Shown one piece after another: positions 1 to 6,567 of a stretch of DNA of 6,650 nt. This stretch comes from Anaerolineaceae bacterium (lineage in GTDB: Bacteria > Chloroflexota > Anaerolineae > Anaerolineales > Anaerolineaceae). Both the position numbers and the translations under genes were made by a program. Within the stretch, counting starts at the first letter, position 1, and every line of letters begins with the position of its first letter. The notes beneath the pieces are model-generated. The model saw only the letters and a list, made by a program, of their open reading frames with translations, searched no databases and was not told the DNA's origin. The DNA is taken from assembly GCA_003501835.1 (NCBI GenBank), contig DNOU01000092.1, positions 2,525-9,174 on the forward strand, written 5' to 3'.

Positions 1-773
1 CTCATTTTACCTTTGCCGCTGGGTTTCAGGAACACGGAAAGGTGGATCCACACCGGCTCCTGCCAGCCGAATGCGCGACAGATCAAACCGTGAAGAGGAA
101 AAGTGGGCAGCCATTCGGAACCGCGGATGACGTGTGTGATCTTCATCAGGTGATCATCCACCATTGCCGCCAGGTGATAAAGCGCCCAGCCATCCGATTT
201 CACCAGGATATAGTCATCCAGGGTGCGGTTTTCAACAGTGATCTCGCCCCGCAGGTGATCCACCACGGTGGTGGTGCCTTCTTTCGGTGTTTTGAAGCGG
301 ATCACGTGGTTTTCGCCGGCTGCCACGCGGGCTTTGGCTTCCTCAGGTGAGAGTCTTCGACATGTACCATCATAATGCGGGGGTTCCTTGCGTTTTTGCT
401 GTTCCTCCCGCACTCTTGCCAGACGTTCAGGGGTGCAAAAGCAATAGAAAGCATGATCCGCATCGATCAATTTTTGGGCGTATTCCTGGTAGATTTCTTT
501 GCGTTCTGACTGACGGTAAGGTCCGTAAGGTCCGCCCTTGTCCGGTCCTTCATCAAAATCCAAACCCAACCAGCGCAAGCCGTTGATCAACTCTTCCTCA
601 GCACCGGGAACATACCTTTTTACATCTGTATCTTCGATGCGCAATACAAACTGGCCGCCGGTTTGACGCGCGAGCAAATAATCAAAAAGGGCGGTTCGGG
701 CGCTGCCCAGATGCATATGACCGGTGGGTGAAGGGGCGAATCGAACTCTCGCGGGGTTGGATCGATCAACCAT
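1..773 (-). CDS. gltX: Glutamyl-tRNA synthetase (GluRS), N-terminal 257 residues; 3' end off window
   Basis: This class I aminoacyl-tRNA synthetase charges tRNA-Glu with glutamate in the cytoplasm. Reading the minus strand from ATG at 773-771 gives 257 uninterrupted codons up to the window edge. The Rossmann fold signature PSPTGHMHLGS (residues 14-24) contains the HIGH-type motif as HLGS. RIEDTD follows at 45-50. The VDDHLMKITHVIRGSEW block (205-221) is typical of the family. The last visible residues, GKGKM, run into the KMSKS loop, so the catalytic half is nearly complete and the anticodon-binding half is missing. A zinc-site-like pattern C111-x-C113-x24-C138-x-R140 has Arg where E. coli GluRS has His. 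An AGGA lies 9 bases before the ATG. The gene starts 15 bases after rodA on the same strand, so cotranscription is likely. Whether the enzyme also charges tRNA-Gln cannot be judged from this half. Identification is secure. Confidence 0.96.
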   Translation of the reverse strand, partial: MVDRSNPARVRFAPSPTGHMHLGSARTALFDYLLARQTGGQFVLRIEDTDVKRYVPGAEEELINGLRWLGLDFDEGPDKGGPYGPYRQSERKEIYQEYAQKLIDADHAFYCFCTPERLARVREEQQKRKEPPHYDGTCRRLSPEEAKARVAAGENHVIRFKTPKEGTTTVVDHLRGEITVENRTLDDYILVKSDGWALYHLAAMVDDHLMKITHVIRGSEWLPTFPLHGLICRAFGWQEPVWIHLSVFLKPSGKGKM

Positions 774-788
774 GATTCCTTTTCCTGT

Positions 789-1883
789 CTATCCGATATT
801 GTGATGAACGGCAACTGATTCAATGAATCCAATACCAATCAATAATGATACCAGTGAACTGCCCCCATAGCTGATAAATGGCAGCGTCAATCCAGTGACC
901 GGAATGACATTCAAATTGACGCCGATATTCACAATGGTTTGGAAAAAGATCAGGATGGCAAATCCATAACTGATCATGGCTCCGTATACATCCCCCGCTT
1001 TACGGGCAATTCGCAGGCATCGCAAAATGATGAAAACCAACATTCCAATCACGGTGAGCGCTCCCACAAAACCAAACTCTTCAGCAATGGCTGAAAAGAT
1101 GTAGTCCGTGTGGCGAACTTGCAGGAACCTGAGTTGCACCTGGCTTCCATTGCCGTAACCCTGTCCGAACAAGCCCCCAGATCCAATGGCAATTTTCGCC
1201 TGGTTGACATTGTACATGTTGCCATGGGTAGCTTCAGGATTCTGGGTAATGAAATCCAGGATACGTCCCTGTTGATAGGGCTCCAGGGACGGGAATGCCA
1301 CCACAAAGAGGACAATTGCCGCTCCACCAAGGATAAGTACATACCTGGTGGGAAGTCCGGCAATCCAAAGCATTGAAAACCAAATCACCATCAATACGAT
1401 TGAATTGCTTAGGTTAGGCTGAAGCAGCACCCAAACCACTATGGAAACCAGCAAAAGGAAACTACGAACCATCCATTTGATATCTTTTTTGGAGTTTTCC
1501 GCCCTGGCAAAGTAATCCGCCAACACCAGAATGAGAACGATCTTTGCAATTTCAGCTGGCTGAATGACTGCAAAGCCCACATCAAGCCAGCGCTGAGCAC
1601 CAAAACTCGCCTGACCGATGATCAGGATGACTGCCAGAAAAGCAACGGTAACGATGAATAACGGTTTGGAGATGCTTGCCCAAAATCGGTAATCGATGAC
1701 AGACAACAGGATCACAATTGCTATCCCGATACCGACAAACTGTGCCTGACGTTGATCTATGCCGAGAAGATTGACATTGCCCGCAACAGCAGAACGGATC
1801 ATGATGATCCCGAAGACACACAGGAACACCACCGCTCCGAAAAGGAAAAAGTCAAAATGACGCCAAATCTCGCGACGAAACAT
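789..1883 (-). CDS. rodA: RodA, SEDS-family peptidoglycan glycosyltransferase
   Basis: RodA is the membrane polymerase of the elongasome: it links lipid II into glycan strands and works as a pair with PBP2. The 364-residue product is almost wholly hydrophobic, with about ten membrane segments, which fits the family. The SEDS landmarks are FGAQRWLDVGF (94-104), QPAEIAK (108-114), the extracytoplasmic loop ending in RHTDYIFSAIAEEFGF (257-272), and the C-terminal PVTGLTLPFISYGGSS block (328-343). D260 in HTDYIF aligns with the essential SEDS aspartate. The usual QPDLGT-like motif reads QPNLSN at 155-160. The ATG at 1883 is preceded by AGGG with 7-base spacing, inside the 14-base gap after the PBP2 gene. 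FtsW is the paralogous alternative, but the immediate mreBCD-PBP2 context makes RodA the clear choice. No internal stop or frameshift is seen. Confidence 0.96.
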   Translation of the reverse strand: MFRREIWRHFDFFLFGAVVFLCVFGIIMIRSAVAGNVNLLGIDQRQAQFVGIGIAIVILLSVIDYRFWASISKPLFIVTVAFLAVILIIGQASFGAQRWLDVGFAVIQPAEIAKIVLILVLADYFARAENSKKDIKWMVRSFLLLVSIVVWVLLQPNLSNSIVLMVIWFSMLWIAGLPTRYVLILGGAAIVLFVVAFPSLEPYQQGRILDFITQNPEATHGNMYNVNQAKIAIGSGGLFGQGYGNGSQVQLRFLQVRHTDYIFSAIAEEFGFVGALTVIGMLVFIILRCLRIARKAGDVYGAMISYGFAILIFFQTIVNIGVNLNVIPVTGLTLPFISYGGSSLVSLLIGIGFIESVAVHHNIG

Positions 1884-1890
1884 GGATTAT

Positions 1891-1894
1891 CCCT
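1891..1894 (-). promoter_or_regulatory. Ribosome-binding site for rodA
   Basis: AGGG on the minus strand, 7 bases before the rodA ATG at 1883, occupies the 14-base gap after the PBP2 stop codon. The spacing is ordinary for a Shine-Dalgarno element. Confidence 0.6.
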
Positions 1895-1897
1895 GGT

Positions 1898-3997
1898 TCA
1901 TGGGTTGGTTCCAGTATCAGTACCTGTGCCAGCAGCGGCTGAATCCATGGCTTTCAGATCAAAGTAAGCCTGCAGCACTTTCTGGACAATTGGCGCAGCG
2001 ACTGAGGCGCCTTCACCACCGTTATAAACGAAGGCAGTGACCACGATCTCAGGATTATCGTAGGGGGCATAGCCGGTATACCAGGCGTGTGTCGGCCAGG
2101 CTTCCGGTTTGCAAAGATCCTTTGCCTGGGCAACGTTATCACAATATTCCGCCGTGCCTGTCTTACCCGCAGACTGCAGTTCAAGATCAGTGTCCTTGAA
2201 AATCTTGGAGGCAGTTCCACTCACAACAACCTCGCGCATTCCCTGTTTGGCATAATCGATCACCCAGGGTTCAACCGTCTTCTTCTCTCCGGTGGGTTTG
2301 CCAGTGTCATCCAAAACGTTGATCACCGGGTCTTTGGTAATATCCCAGAGCAATTGGGGAGTAAAAGGTTTGATCACGTTCCCCTGTGCATCGGTGATTT
2401 CCTTGATCAGCGTCGGTTTCATATGGGCACCATTATTCGCCAGGGTGGCAAAAGATTCCAACACCTGGAGCGGGGTTGAAAGCACATATCCCTGTCCAAT
2501 GGTGGCAATGTAGGTATCGCCGACCGACCAGTTTTCGAACTGATTGATACGCTTCCAGGTGGGATCAGGCACCAACCCCTGGGCCTCGCCTGGGAGCTCA
2601 ATTCCCGAGACTGCCCCGTAGCCAAGTGCTTGTGCATATTGCTGCAGCCGCCAGACATTCAAGCCGCCATTGGGTACCTCATCCTGAAATCCGCCACCGA
2701 TCTTATAGAAATAAACGTCATCTGAAAGTGAAACACCCTTCAGGAAATCACAGATTCCATGTCCTGTGCGGTCATAACTGTAATAAGGCTGCTGGCGGCC
2801 TGGATCATTGGTGGAATACTTTTCTGTCACTGTGATCATACCCGGGCATTCGATCTGCTCATCCGGTGTGACAACACCCTCGTTGAGAGCACCAATGGCT
2901 GCAGCCATTTTATAAACAGAGCCAGGGGGTAACTCTGCAGAAATGGCATGATTGAGCATGGGATGCAGTGGATCCTGGCTAAGCTGGTTGTAATAATATG
3001 CCGGGATCACCCTGGTCATGCGGTTATTCTCATAGGTTGGGTAGGATACCATCGCCAGTATCTCGCCTGTTTTAGGGTTCATGGCAATCACGACCCCATT
3101 CTGCGACCTGATTTTCCCAAGGTGGGTATTCCACCAATCCATTTCATAGGTTAATGCTGCTTCAGCAGCTGATTGAAGTCTAGTATCAATGGTCAGTTCC
3201 AGGTTGTTCCCTGCAACAGGCTCGACAGGTGCCCGTACGTCTTTGAGCACCTTTCCGGCATTGTCCACTTCCACCAAACGGGTACCGTTTGTTCCCCGAA
3301 GAACCTCGTCCATTGTCAGTTCAACACCCGAAAAACCAACCTTGTCGCGACCTGCAATAAAACCGAGTGCCTCATATTCCGCTTTGGTTTCAGCTGTGAT
3401 GGGTCCTGTAAAACCCACCACGGCTGCGGTCAGCGAGCCGGTTGGGTAACTGCGGATGGATTCAACTTCAATCCCCACTCCCGGCCAATCAGAAGCATGG
3501 CTTTTCACCAGGAGTGCAGTTTTTTCATCCACATTGCATTTCACTTTCACAGGAGAAAACGGGGCATTTGTATCTCCAATGGTGTAGATCTCTTTAATTC
3601 CAAAATCTGTCTGGCAGGCTGTAAATGCCTTCGCTGTTTCGTCAGTCAGGGTTCCATTGGTTACTGGAACACCGATCAAGTCTGAAAGCTCCCGATAGAT
3701 TCTTTCCACCGTTCCTGCATCGCCCGGCAGATTGGCCGGTGTGATCACCACATCATAGGAGGGCACATTTTGCGCCAGCACATATCCGTTGCGGTCATAT
3801 ATCGTTCCGCGTGTCGTCTGCACACTGATTTCCTTAAGGCGGTTTTCCTCTGCCTGAGCTTTGTAATCTGCACCATTGACGATTTGCAAATCGAAGAGTC
3901 TGATGGCAAAAAAGACGAAGACCACGCCCAACAGGATATAGATGACCCTGTAGCGCCAATTTTCAAATCCGGTGGGTTGCGATTCGATGTTTTTCAA
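1898..3997 (-). CDS. mrdA: Penicillin-binding protein 2 (MrdA), class B transpeptidase of the elongasome
   Basis: This membrane-anchored D,D-transpeptidase cross-links peptidoglycan made by RodA during lateral growth. A short cytoplasmic tail is followed by one membrane segment (about 17-38). The pedestal/dimerisation domain (about 55-260) opens with TTRGTIYDRNGYVLA (61-75). The transpeptidase domain covers about 300-680. Active-site motifs are complete: S360-V-Y-K363 (nucleophile), S425-D-D427 (SxD, the form usual in PBP2 rather than SxN) and K612-T-G614. The length of 699 is longer than the 633 of E. coli PBP2. The extra length includes a segment at about 550-580, a Cys-containing stretch after KTG and a Gly/Thr-rich tail at 687-699. 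All six cysteines (128, 154, 384, 416, 619, 629) are extracytoplasmic. The start is TTG at 3997, with GAGGTGG 4 bases upstream (GAGGTG at 6), and overlaps the mreD stop in the sequence TTGA. No alternative ATG lies nearby. The class is certain; the PBP2 assignment rests on context and the SxD motif. Confidence 0.96.
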   Translation of the reverse strand: MKNIESQPTGFENWRYRVIYILLGVVFVFFAIRLFDLQIVNGADYKAQAEENRLKEISVQTTRGTIYDRNGYVLAQNVPSYDVVITPANLPGDAGTVERIYRELSDLIGVPVTNGTLTDETAKAFTACQTDFGIKEIYTIGDTNAPFSPVKVKCNVDEKTALLVKSHASDWPGVGIEVESIRSYPTGSLTAAVVGFTGPITAETKAEYEALGFIAGRDKVGFSGVELTMDEVLRGTNGTRLVEVDNAGKVLKDVRAPVEPVAGNNLELTIDTRLQSAAEAALTYEMDWWNTHLGKIRSQNGVVIAMNPKTGEILAMVSYPTYENNRMTRVIPAYYYNQLSQDPLHPMLNHAISAELPPGSVYKMAAAIGALNEGVVTPDEQIECPGMITVTEKYSTNDPGRQQPYYSYDRTGHGICDFLKGVSLSDDVYFYKIGGGFQDEVPNGGLNVWRLQQYAQALGYGAVSGIELPGEAQGLVPDPTWKRINQFENWSVGDTYIATIGQGYVLSTPLQVLESFATLANNGAHMKPTLIKEITDAQGNVIKPFTPQLLWDITKDPVINVLDDTGKPTGEKKTVEPWVIDYAKQGMREVVVSGTASKIFKDTDLELQSAGKTGTAEYCDNVAQAKDLCKPEAWPTHAWYTGYAPYDNPEIVVTAFVYNGGEGASVAAPIVQKVLQAYFDLKAMDSAAAGTGTDTGTNP

Positions 3998-4494
3998 ATT
4001 TCCACCTCAAATGGGTACAGCAAACGATGCAGGTCTCTGCCAACCGCATAGACCGGCAGAGCCAACAGGAGGTTTAGAAAGAGTGTGGGGATGATCACCT
4101 GTACCAGACTCACCTGAAGATCAATACTCACCCCACTGACGGTGATTGCGGCAAAGGATAGCAGGCTTTGGATCAGCGATCCTGCAAAGCTGACGATGAT
4201 CAATGCCATGATCGGAGATTGCCAGATCCTGTTTTGAAAAAACCTCGCCATCAACACCACTGAAAAGTAGCTGGCAAACGGCACGATCGGGTTTATAGCA
4301 GAAACATATGCCATGCTGACAGACGCAGCAAGAGCATACACCCAGGCACTCCGACCCCGGCTTAATAAAGCCCAACCTGCCACCCAAAGCAGAAGCAGAT
4401 CCGCCGTACCGTGCAACAACGGAATAGCGGTCACCACTGCAAGCTGCAGAATGACAAGTACCACAAATACCACGACCTGAATCAGGATGTACAT
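3994..4494 (-). CDS. mreD: MreD, rod-shape-determining integral membrane protein
   Basis: MreD is a small integral membrane component of the elongasome that works with MreC; its biochemical role is not settled. The 166-residue product has about six predicted membrane segments (roughly 3-22, 29-46, 50-66, 68-84, 93-117 and 128-152) and ends in a short charged tail after RDLHRLLYPF (153-162). Size and hydropathy match the family, which is poorly conserved in sequence, so the call relies mostly on its place between mreC and the PBP2 gene. The ATG at 4494 follows the mreC stop by 2 bases. I see no Shine-Dalgarno sequence before it, so translation probably depends on ribosomes finishing mreC. Its own TGA stop overlaps the TTG start of the PBP2 gene by 4 bases, which suggests coupling there too. 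Confidence 0.93.
   Translation of the reverse strand: MYILIQVVVFVVLVILQLAVVTAIPLLHGTADLLLLWVAGWALLSRGRSAWVYALAASVSMAYVSAINPIVPFASYFSVVLMARFFQNRIWQSPIMALIIVSFAGSLIQSLLSFAAITVSGVSIDLQVSLVQVIIPTLFLNLLLALPVYAVGRDLHRLLYPFEVEI
4002..4008 (-). promoter_or_regulatory. Ribosome-binding site for the PBP2 gene, inside the end of mreD
   Basis: GAGGTGG on the minus strand is embedded in the last codons of mreD and ends 4 bases before the TTG at 3997. It is the strongest Shine-Dalgarno match in the operon. It supports the TTG start that overlaps the mreD stop codon. Confidence 0.75.
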
Positions 4495-4496
4495 CT

Positions 4497-5342
4497 TTAT
4501 TGGGTGGTGGCTGGAGTGAGCGGGGCAATGTCCACAGGGGTAAAGTTCGTAATGATCAGTACTGCTCGAAGCTTTGAAAAATCAACCACAGGTTGAATGG
4601 CAGCGGATTGGAACAACGAGTTGAGCTCATGACTGGGGGTGAGCAGCTGTCCAACCAGGATGTCTGCCGGATAATCTCCTCCCAGACCTGAAGTTAACAC
4701 CAGGTCATCGGCGCTAAGCTCGGCAGAAAGACCCACCATCGCCAGCGAAATATCGCCAGTGACTGATCCCACTGCCTGACCTTCCACCCCTGCTTTTTCC
4801 AGGCGGATGTTCACAGCAGATCCCGGGTCGGTGATCAACTGCACACGTGCCGCACCGGCAGTGACCGCGTCAACGCGCCCAACCAAACCTTGCTGGGTAA
4901 CCACAGGCATACCGTATTGAATGCCGTCATCAGAGCCGTGATCAATGATCACATAATGAAGGAAGGGGCTGGGGTCCCGGCCAATCACAGATGCAGCCAC
5001 GTATTTATTTTCAGGTCTTTCCCGGGCAAAATCCAAAAGGGAGTAAAGTACCTCGGATTCGCTCAGCTGCTGTTTTAGCTGAATAATTTGAGATTGCAAT
5101 TGTGAAACTTCGTTTTCAAGCTGTGTGTTTTTGGCAGTGAGGCTGGCGACATCTCTTGGGGCTGTGAAAAAGTCTACGACTGCCTGGAACCTCGTGGCAA
5201 TCCAGCTTTGCGCACCCACCACAGGGTCAAGGGCTCTTCCAACCACCTCGCCCAGGAATCCGCTCAGAGATAAAACCAGAACCCCCACGACGATCAGGCC
5301 GATCGTCATGATTTGAAGATTTCTCGAAGAGTTACTTTTCAT
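4497..5342 (-). CDS. mreC: MreC, rod-shape-determining protein
   Basis: MreC is a bitopic scaffold protein that bridges MreB/MreD at the membrane and PBP2/RodA outside it; in studied bacteria it activates PBP2. The 281-residue product has a short basic cytoplasmic N-terminus and one membrane segment at about 11-31. A Gln/Leu/Ser-rich heptad region follows at about 65-100 (QLENEVSQLQSQIIQLKQQL), the expected dimerising coiled coil. The beta-domain begins with the family hallmark VIGRDPSPFLHYVIIDHG (119-136) and GMPVV (144-148), followed by QGLVGRV (151-157), ITDPGS (170-175) and NIRLEK (178-183). Length is ordinary for MreC. The ATG at 5342 is the first possible start because an in-frame TAA lies four codons upstream. 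No convincing ribosome-binding site precedes it, and the 29-base gap from mreB suggests coupled translation. The short Thr/Pro-rich C-terminus is unremarkable. Confidence 0.96.
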   Translation of the reverse strand: MKSNSSRNLQIMTIGLIVVGVLVLSLSGFLGEVVGRALDPVVGAQSWIATRFQAVVDFFTAPRDVASLTAKNTQLENEVSQLQSQIIQLKQQLSESEVLYSLLDFARERPENKYVAASVIGRDPSPFLHYVIIDHGSDDGIQYGMPVVTQQGLVGRVDAVTAGAARVQLITDPGSAVNIRLEKAGVEGQAVGSVTGDISLAMVGLSAELSADDLVLTSGLGGDYPADILVGQLLTPSHELNSLFQSAAIQPVVDFSKLRAVLIITNFTPVDIAPLTPATTQ

Positions 5343-5371
5343 TTGTTTGGCTTATCGAACCTGCTTCGTCC

Positions 5372-6430
5372 TTATGAACGAATCCGATCCAGGCTTACCA
5401 GGAACTTCTCGTAAGTGCTCAAATTCTCCAATACCATGCCTGCACCGCGTGCGACACATGTCAAAGGGTCATCCGCAAGCCACACACGGAGATTCAGTTC
5501 TTCACGTAGCCTGGGAACCAATCCCAGTAGTTGAGCTCCACCGCCTGCCAGGCAAACGCCTGTATCCAGCAGGTCAGAGACCAGCTCAGGGGGTACTTCA
5601 TCCAGAGCATCCTTCAGGGTATCCACGATCACCTGCACAGAAGAAGAAATGGCTTCCCGGATTTCGATGGACGATACCTCGATCGTTCCCGGTAAACCGG
5701 TCACCAGGTTTCGCCCGCGGATGGTCATCGTCTGTTCTGTCTGCAAAGGGTAAGCGGAACCAATGGCAATCTTGGTCTGCTCCGCCATGCGCTCACCGAT
5801 CAGCAGATTGTACTTATTACGAATGTACTGTACGATGTCTACGTCCAACTCGTCACCGGCCACGCGCAGGCTGCGGGAAACAGCCACGCCTCCCATGGAG
5901 ATGACAGCCACTTCAGTAGTGCCGCCGCCAATATCCACGATCATCGTGCCTTTGACCTCATTCACCGGCAATCCAGCACCCAATGCGGCTGCCCGGGGTT
6001 CTTCGATCAGGTACGCCTCACGGGCACCCGCCGCCATGGCTGCATCGTATACTGCTCGCTTTTCCACCTCGGTTGCCCCGGAGGGAATGCCCACCGCCAC
6101 CCGCGGCCGCGGCATGGGAACAATGGTCTGCTGGTGTACTTTGCCAATGAAGTATTCAAGCATTGACTTCGTGATCTCAAATTCAGAGATCACACCATCA
6201 CGCAATGGACGGATCGCCACGTAGTTGGAGGGTGTTCTACCGACCATTTCTTTTGCAGGTGCACCCACAGCAATTGTTTCTTTCGTCCGCTTATTGATCA
6301 CCACCCAGCTTGGCTCATTGATCACGATGCCCTTGCCGCGTACGTTGACCAGGGTGTTGGCAGTGCCAAGATCAATGCCGATGTCGAGTGAAAATAATCC
6401 AAGTAGCCAGCTGATGGGATTGGCTGCCAA
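5372..6430 (-). CDS. mreB: MreB, bacterial actin homologue that directs cell shape
   Basis: MreB is an ATP-binding cytoskeletal protein that forms membrane-bound antiparallel double filaments and orients the wall-synthesis machinery. The 352 residues match the usual length of about 340-350. Phosphate-1 loop IDLGTANT is at 19-26, the conserved EEP at 143-145, phosphate-2 loop VDIGGGTTE at 165-173, and the adenosine-binding LAGGGAQL at 294-301. The block AGDELDVDIVQYIRNKYN (191-208) and the GERMAEQTKIAIGSA stretch (212-226) are typical of MreB rather than of FtsA or DnaK. Residues 4-14 (NPISWLLGLFS) form a hydrophobic N-terminal extension with W8 that may act as the membrane-binding helix; this is inferred. 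The start is TTG at 6430, preceded by GGAG at 6-base spacing, and no early in-frame ATG exists. It is the first gene of the operon and sits downstream of an extended -10 promoter. Confidence 0.98.
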   Translation of the reverse strand: MAANPISWLLGLFSLDIGIDLGTANTLVNVRGKGIVINEPSWVVINKRTKETIAVGAPAKEMVGRTPSNYVAIRPLRDGVISEFEITKSMLEYFIGKVHQQTIVPMPRPRVAVGIPSGATEVEKRAVYDAAMAAGAREAYLIEEPRAAALGAGLPVNEVKGTMIVDIGGGTTEVAVISMGGVAVSRSLRVAGDELDVDIVQYIRNKYNLLIGERMAEQTKIAIGSAYPLQTEQTMTIRGRNLVTGLPGTIEVSSIEIREAISSSVQVIVDTLKDALDEVPPELVSDLLDTGVCLAGGGAQLLGLVPRLREELNLRVWLADDPLTCVARGAGMVLENLSTYEKFLVSLDRIRS

Positions 6431-6436
6431 AGTCCG

Positions 6437-6440
6437 CTCC
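6437..6440 (-). promoter_or_regulatory. Ribosome-binding site for mreB
   Basis: GGAG on the minus strand lies 6 bases upstream of the TTG at 6430. It supports TTG as the true mreB start, which matters because no ATG is available near the N-terminus. Confidence 0.75.
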
Positions 6441-6468
6441 AGGTTCTGAGTTCGTGAATATCGAAAAA

Positions 6469-6493
6469 ATTATACCATACCCATATTTGACAA
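6469..6493 (-). promoter_or_regulatory. Extended -10 promoter for the mreB operon
   Basis: On the minus strand TATAAT (6474-6469) is preceded by TG with one base between, giving an extended -10 element TGGTATAAT (6477-6469). The closest -35-like hexamer, TTGTCA (6493-6488), is only 13 bases away, too close for a standard sigma-70 spacer. The extended -10 therefore probably carries the recognition. The predicted start, about 7 bases downstream near 6462, would leave a leader of roughly 30 bases before the mreB TTG. Placement directly upstream of the first gene supports the call; there is no experimental evidence. Confidence 0.65.
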
Positions 6494-6512
6494 GACCCAT
6501 TTCATGGGTTTT
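6492..6512. repeat. Dyad-symmetric element between the divergent promoters
   Basis: The arms at 6492-6500 (AAGACCCAT) and 6504-6512 (ATGGGTTTT) are inverted around a 3-base centre and match at eight of nine positions, with one G/T mismatch. A further ACCCAT occurs at 6479-6484 inside the mreB promoter spacer, 16 bases from the copy at 6495-6500. The element overlaps the -35-like hexamer of the mreB promoter. It could be an operator or simply a chance hairpin; it lacks the GC-rich stem and clean T-run expected of an intrinsic terminator. Confidence 0.4.
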
Positions 6513-6538
6513 CGAATATTACCGATAATCCATTTTGC

Positions 6539-6567
6539 TTGACAGGGGTGTATGAGAAAGCTATAAT
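6539..6567 (+). promoter_or_regulatory. Sigma-70 promoter of tRNA-Gly
   Basis: Consensus TTGACA (6539-6544) and consensus TATAAT (6562-6567) are separated by exactly 17 bases. The expected start at about 6573-6575 lies only a few bases before the tRNA 5' end at 6579, so the precursor would carry a very short leader for RNase P to remove. Perfect hexamers with ideal spacing directly before a stable RNA gene make this a confident call. Confidence 0.92.

Noticed and set aside
42..586. Two adjoining plus-strand open frames opposite gltX
   Set aside because: The minus strand here reads continuously as GluRS with conserved motifs, so the plus-strand frames are incidental.
620..838. Minus-strand open frame of 72 codons across the rodA-gltX junction
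   Set aside because: It overlaps the ends of both genes out of frame, and the real gltX start with its RBS lies at 773.
3173..3685. Plus-strand open frame of 170 codons antisense to the PBP2 gene
   Set aside because: The opposite strand encodes the intact PBP2 pedestal domain. The antisense product is Cys- and His-rich with no domain, so it is treated as a shadow.
5343..5371. Small inverted repeat CGAA/TTCG in the mreB-mreC gap as a regulatory hairpin or attenuator
   Set aside because: A four-base stem is too weak to support a functional call.
5347..5904. Plus-strand open frame of 185 codons antisense to mreB
   Set aside because: It lies wholly opposite conserved mreB codons, the product has no recognisable family features, and no promoter or RBS supports it.
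5763..6224. Plus-strand open frame of 153 codons antisense to mreB
   Set aside because: The predicted product is rich in Ser, Thr, Pro, Ala and Met in the manner of an antisense shadow of a conserved gene; mreB explains the coding signal.
6492..6512. Intrinsic terminator for a gene on either strand
   Set aside because: No gene ends nearby on either strand, the stem contains only three G-C pairs, and the T-run is short and interrupted. It is better kept as a possible operator.
6487..6529. Second plus-strand promoter using TTGACA at 6487-6492 and GATAAT at 6524-6529
   Set aside because: The spacer would be 31 bases, far outside the usable range. The perfect pair at 6539/6562 explains tRNA-Gly transcription.
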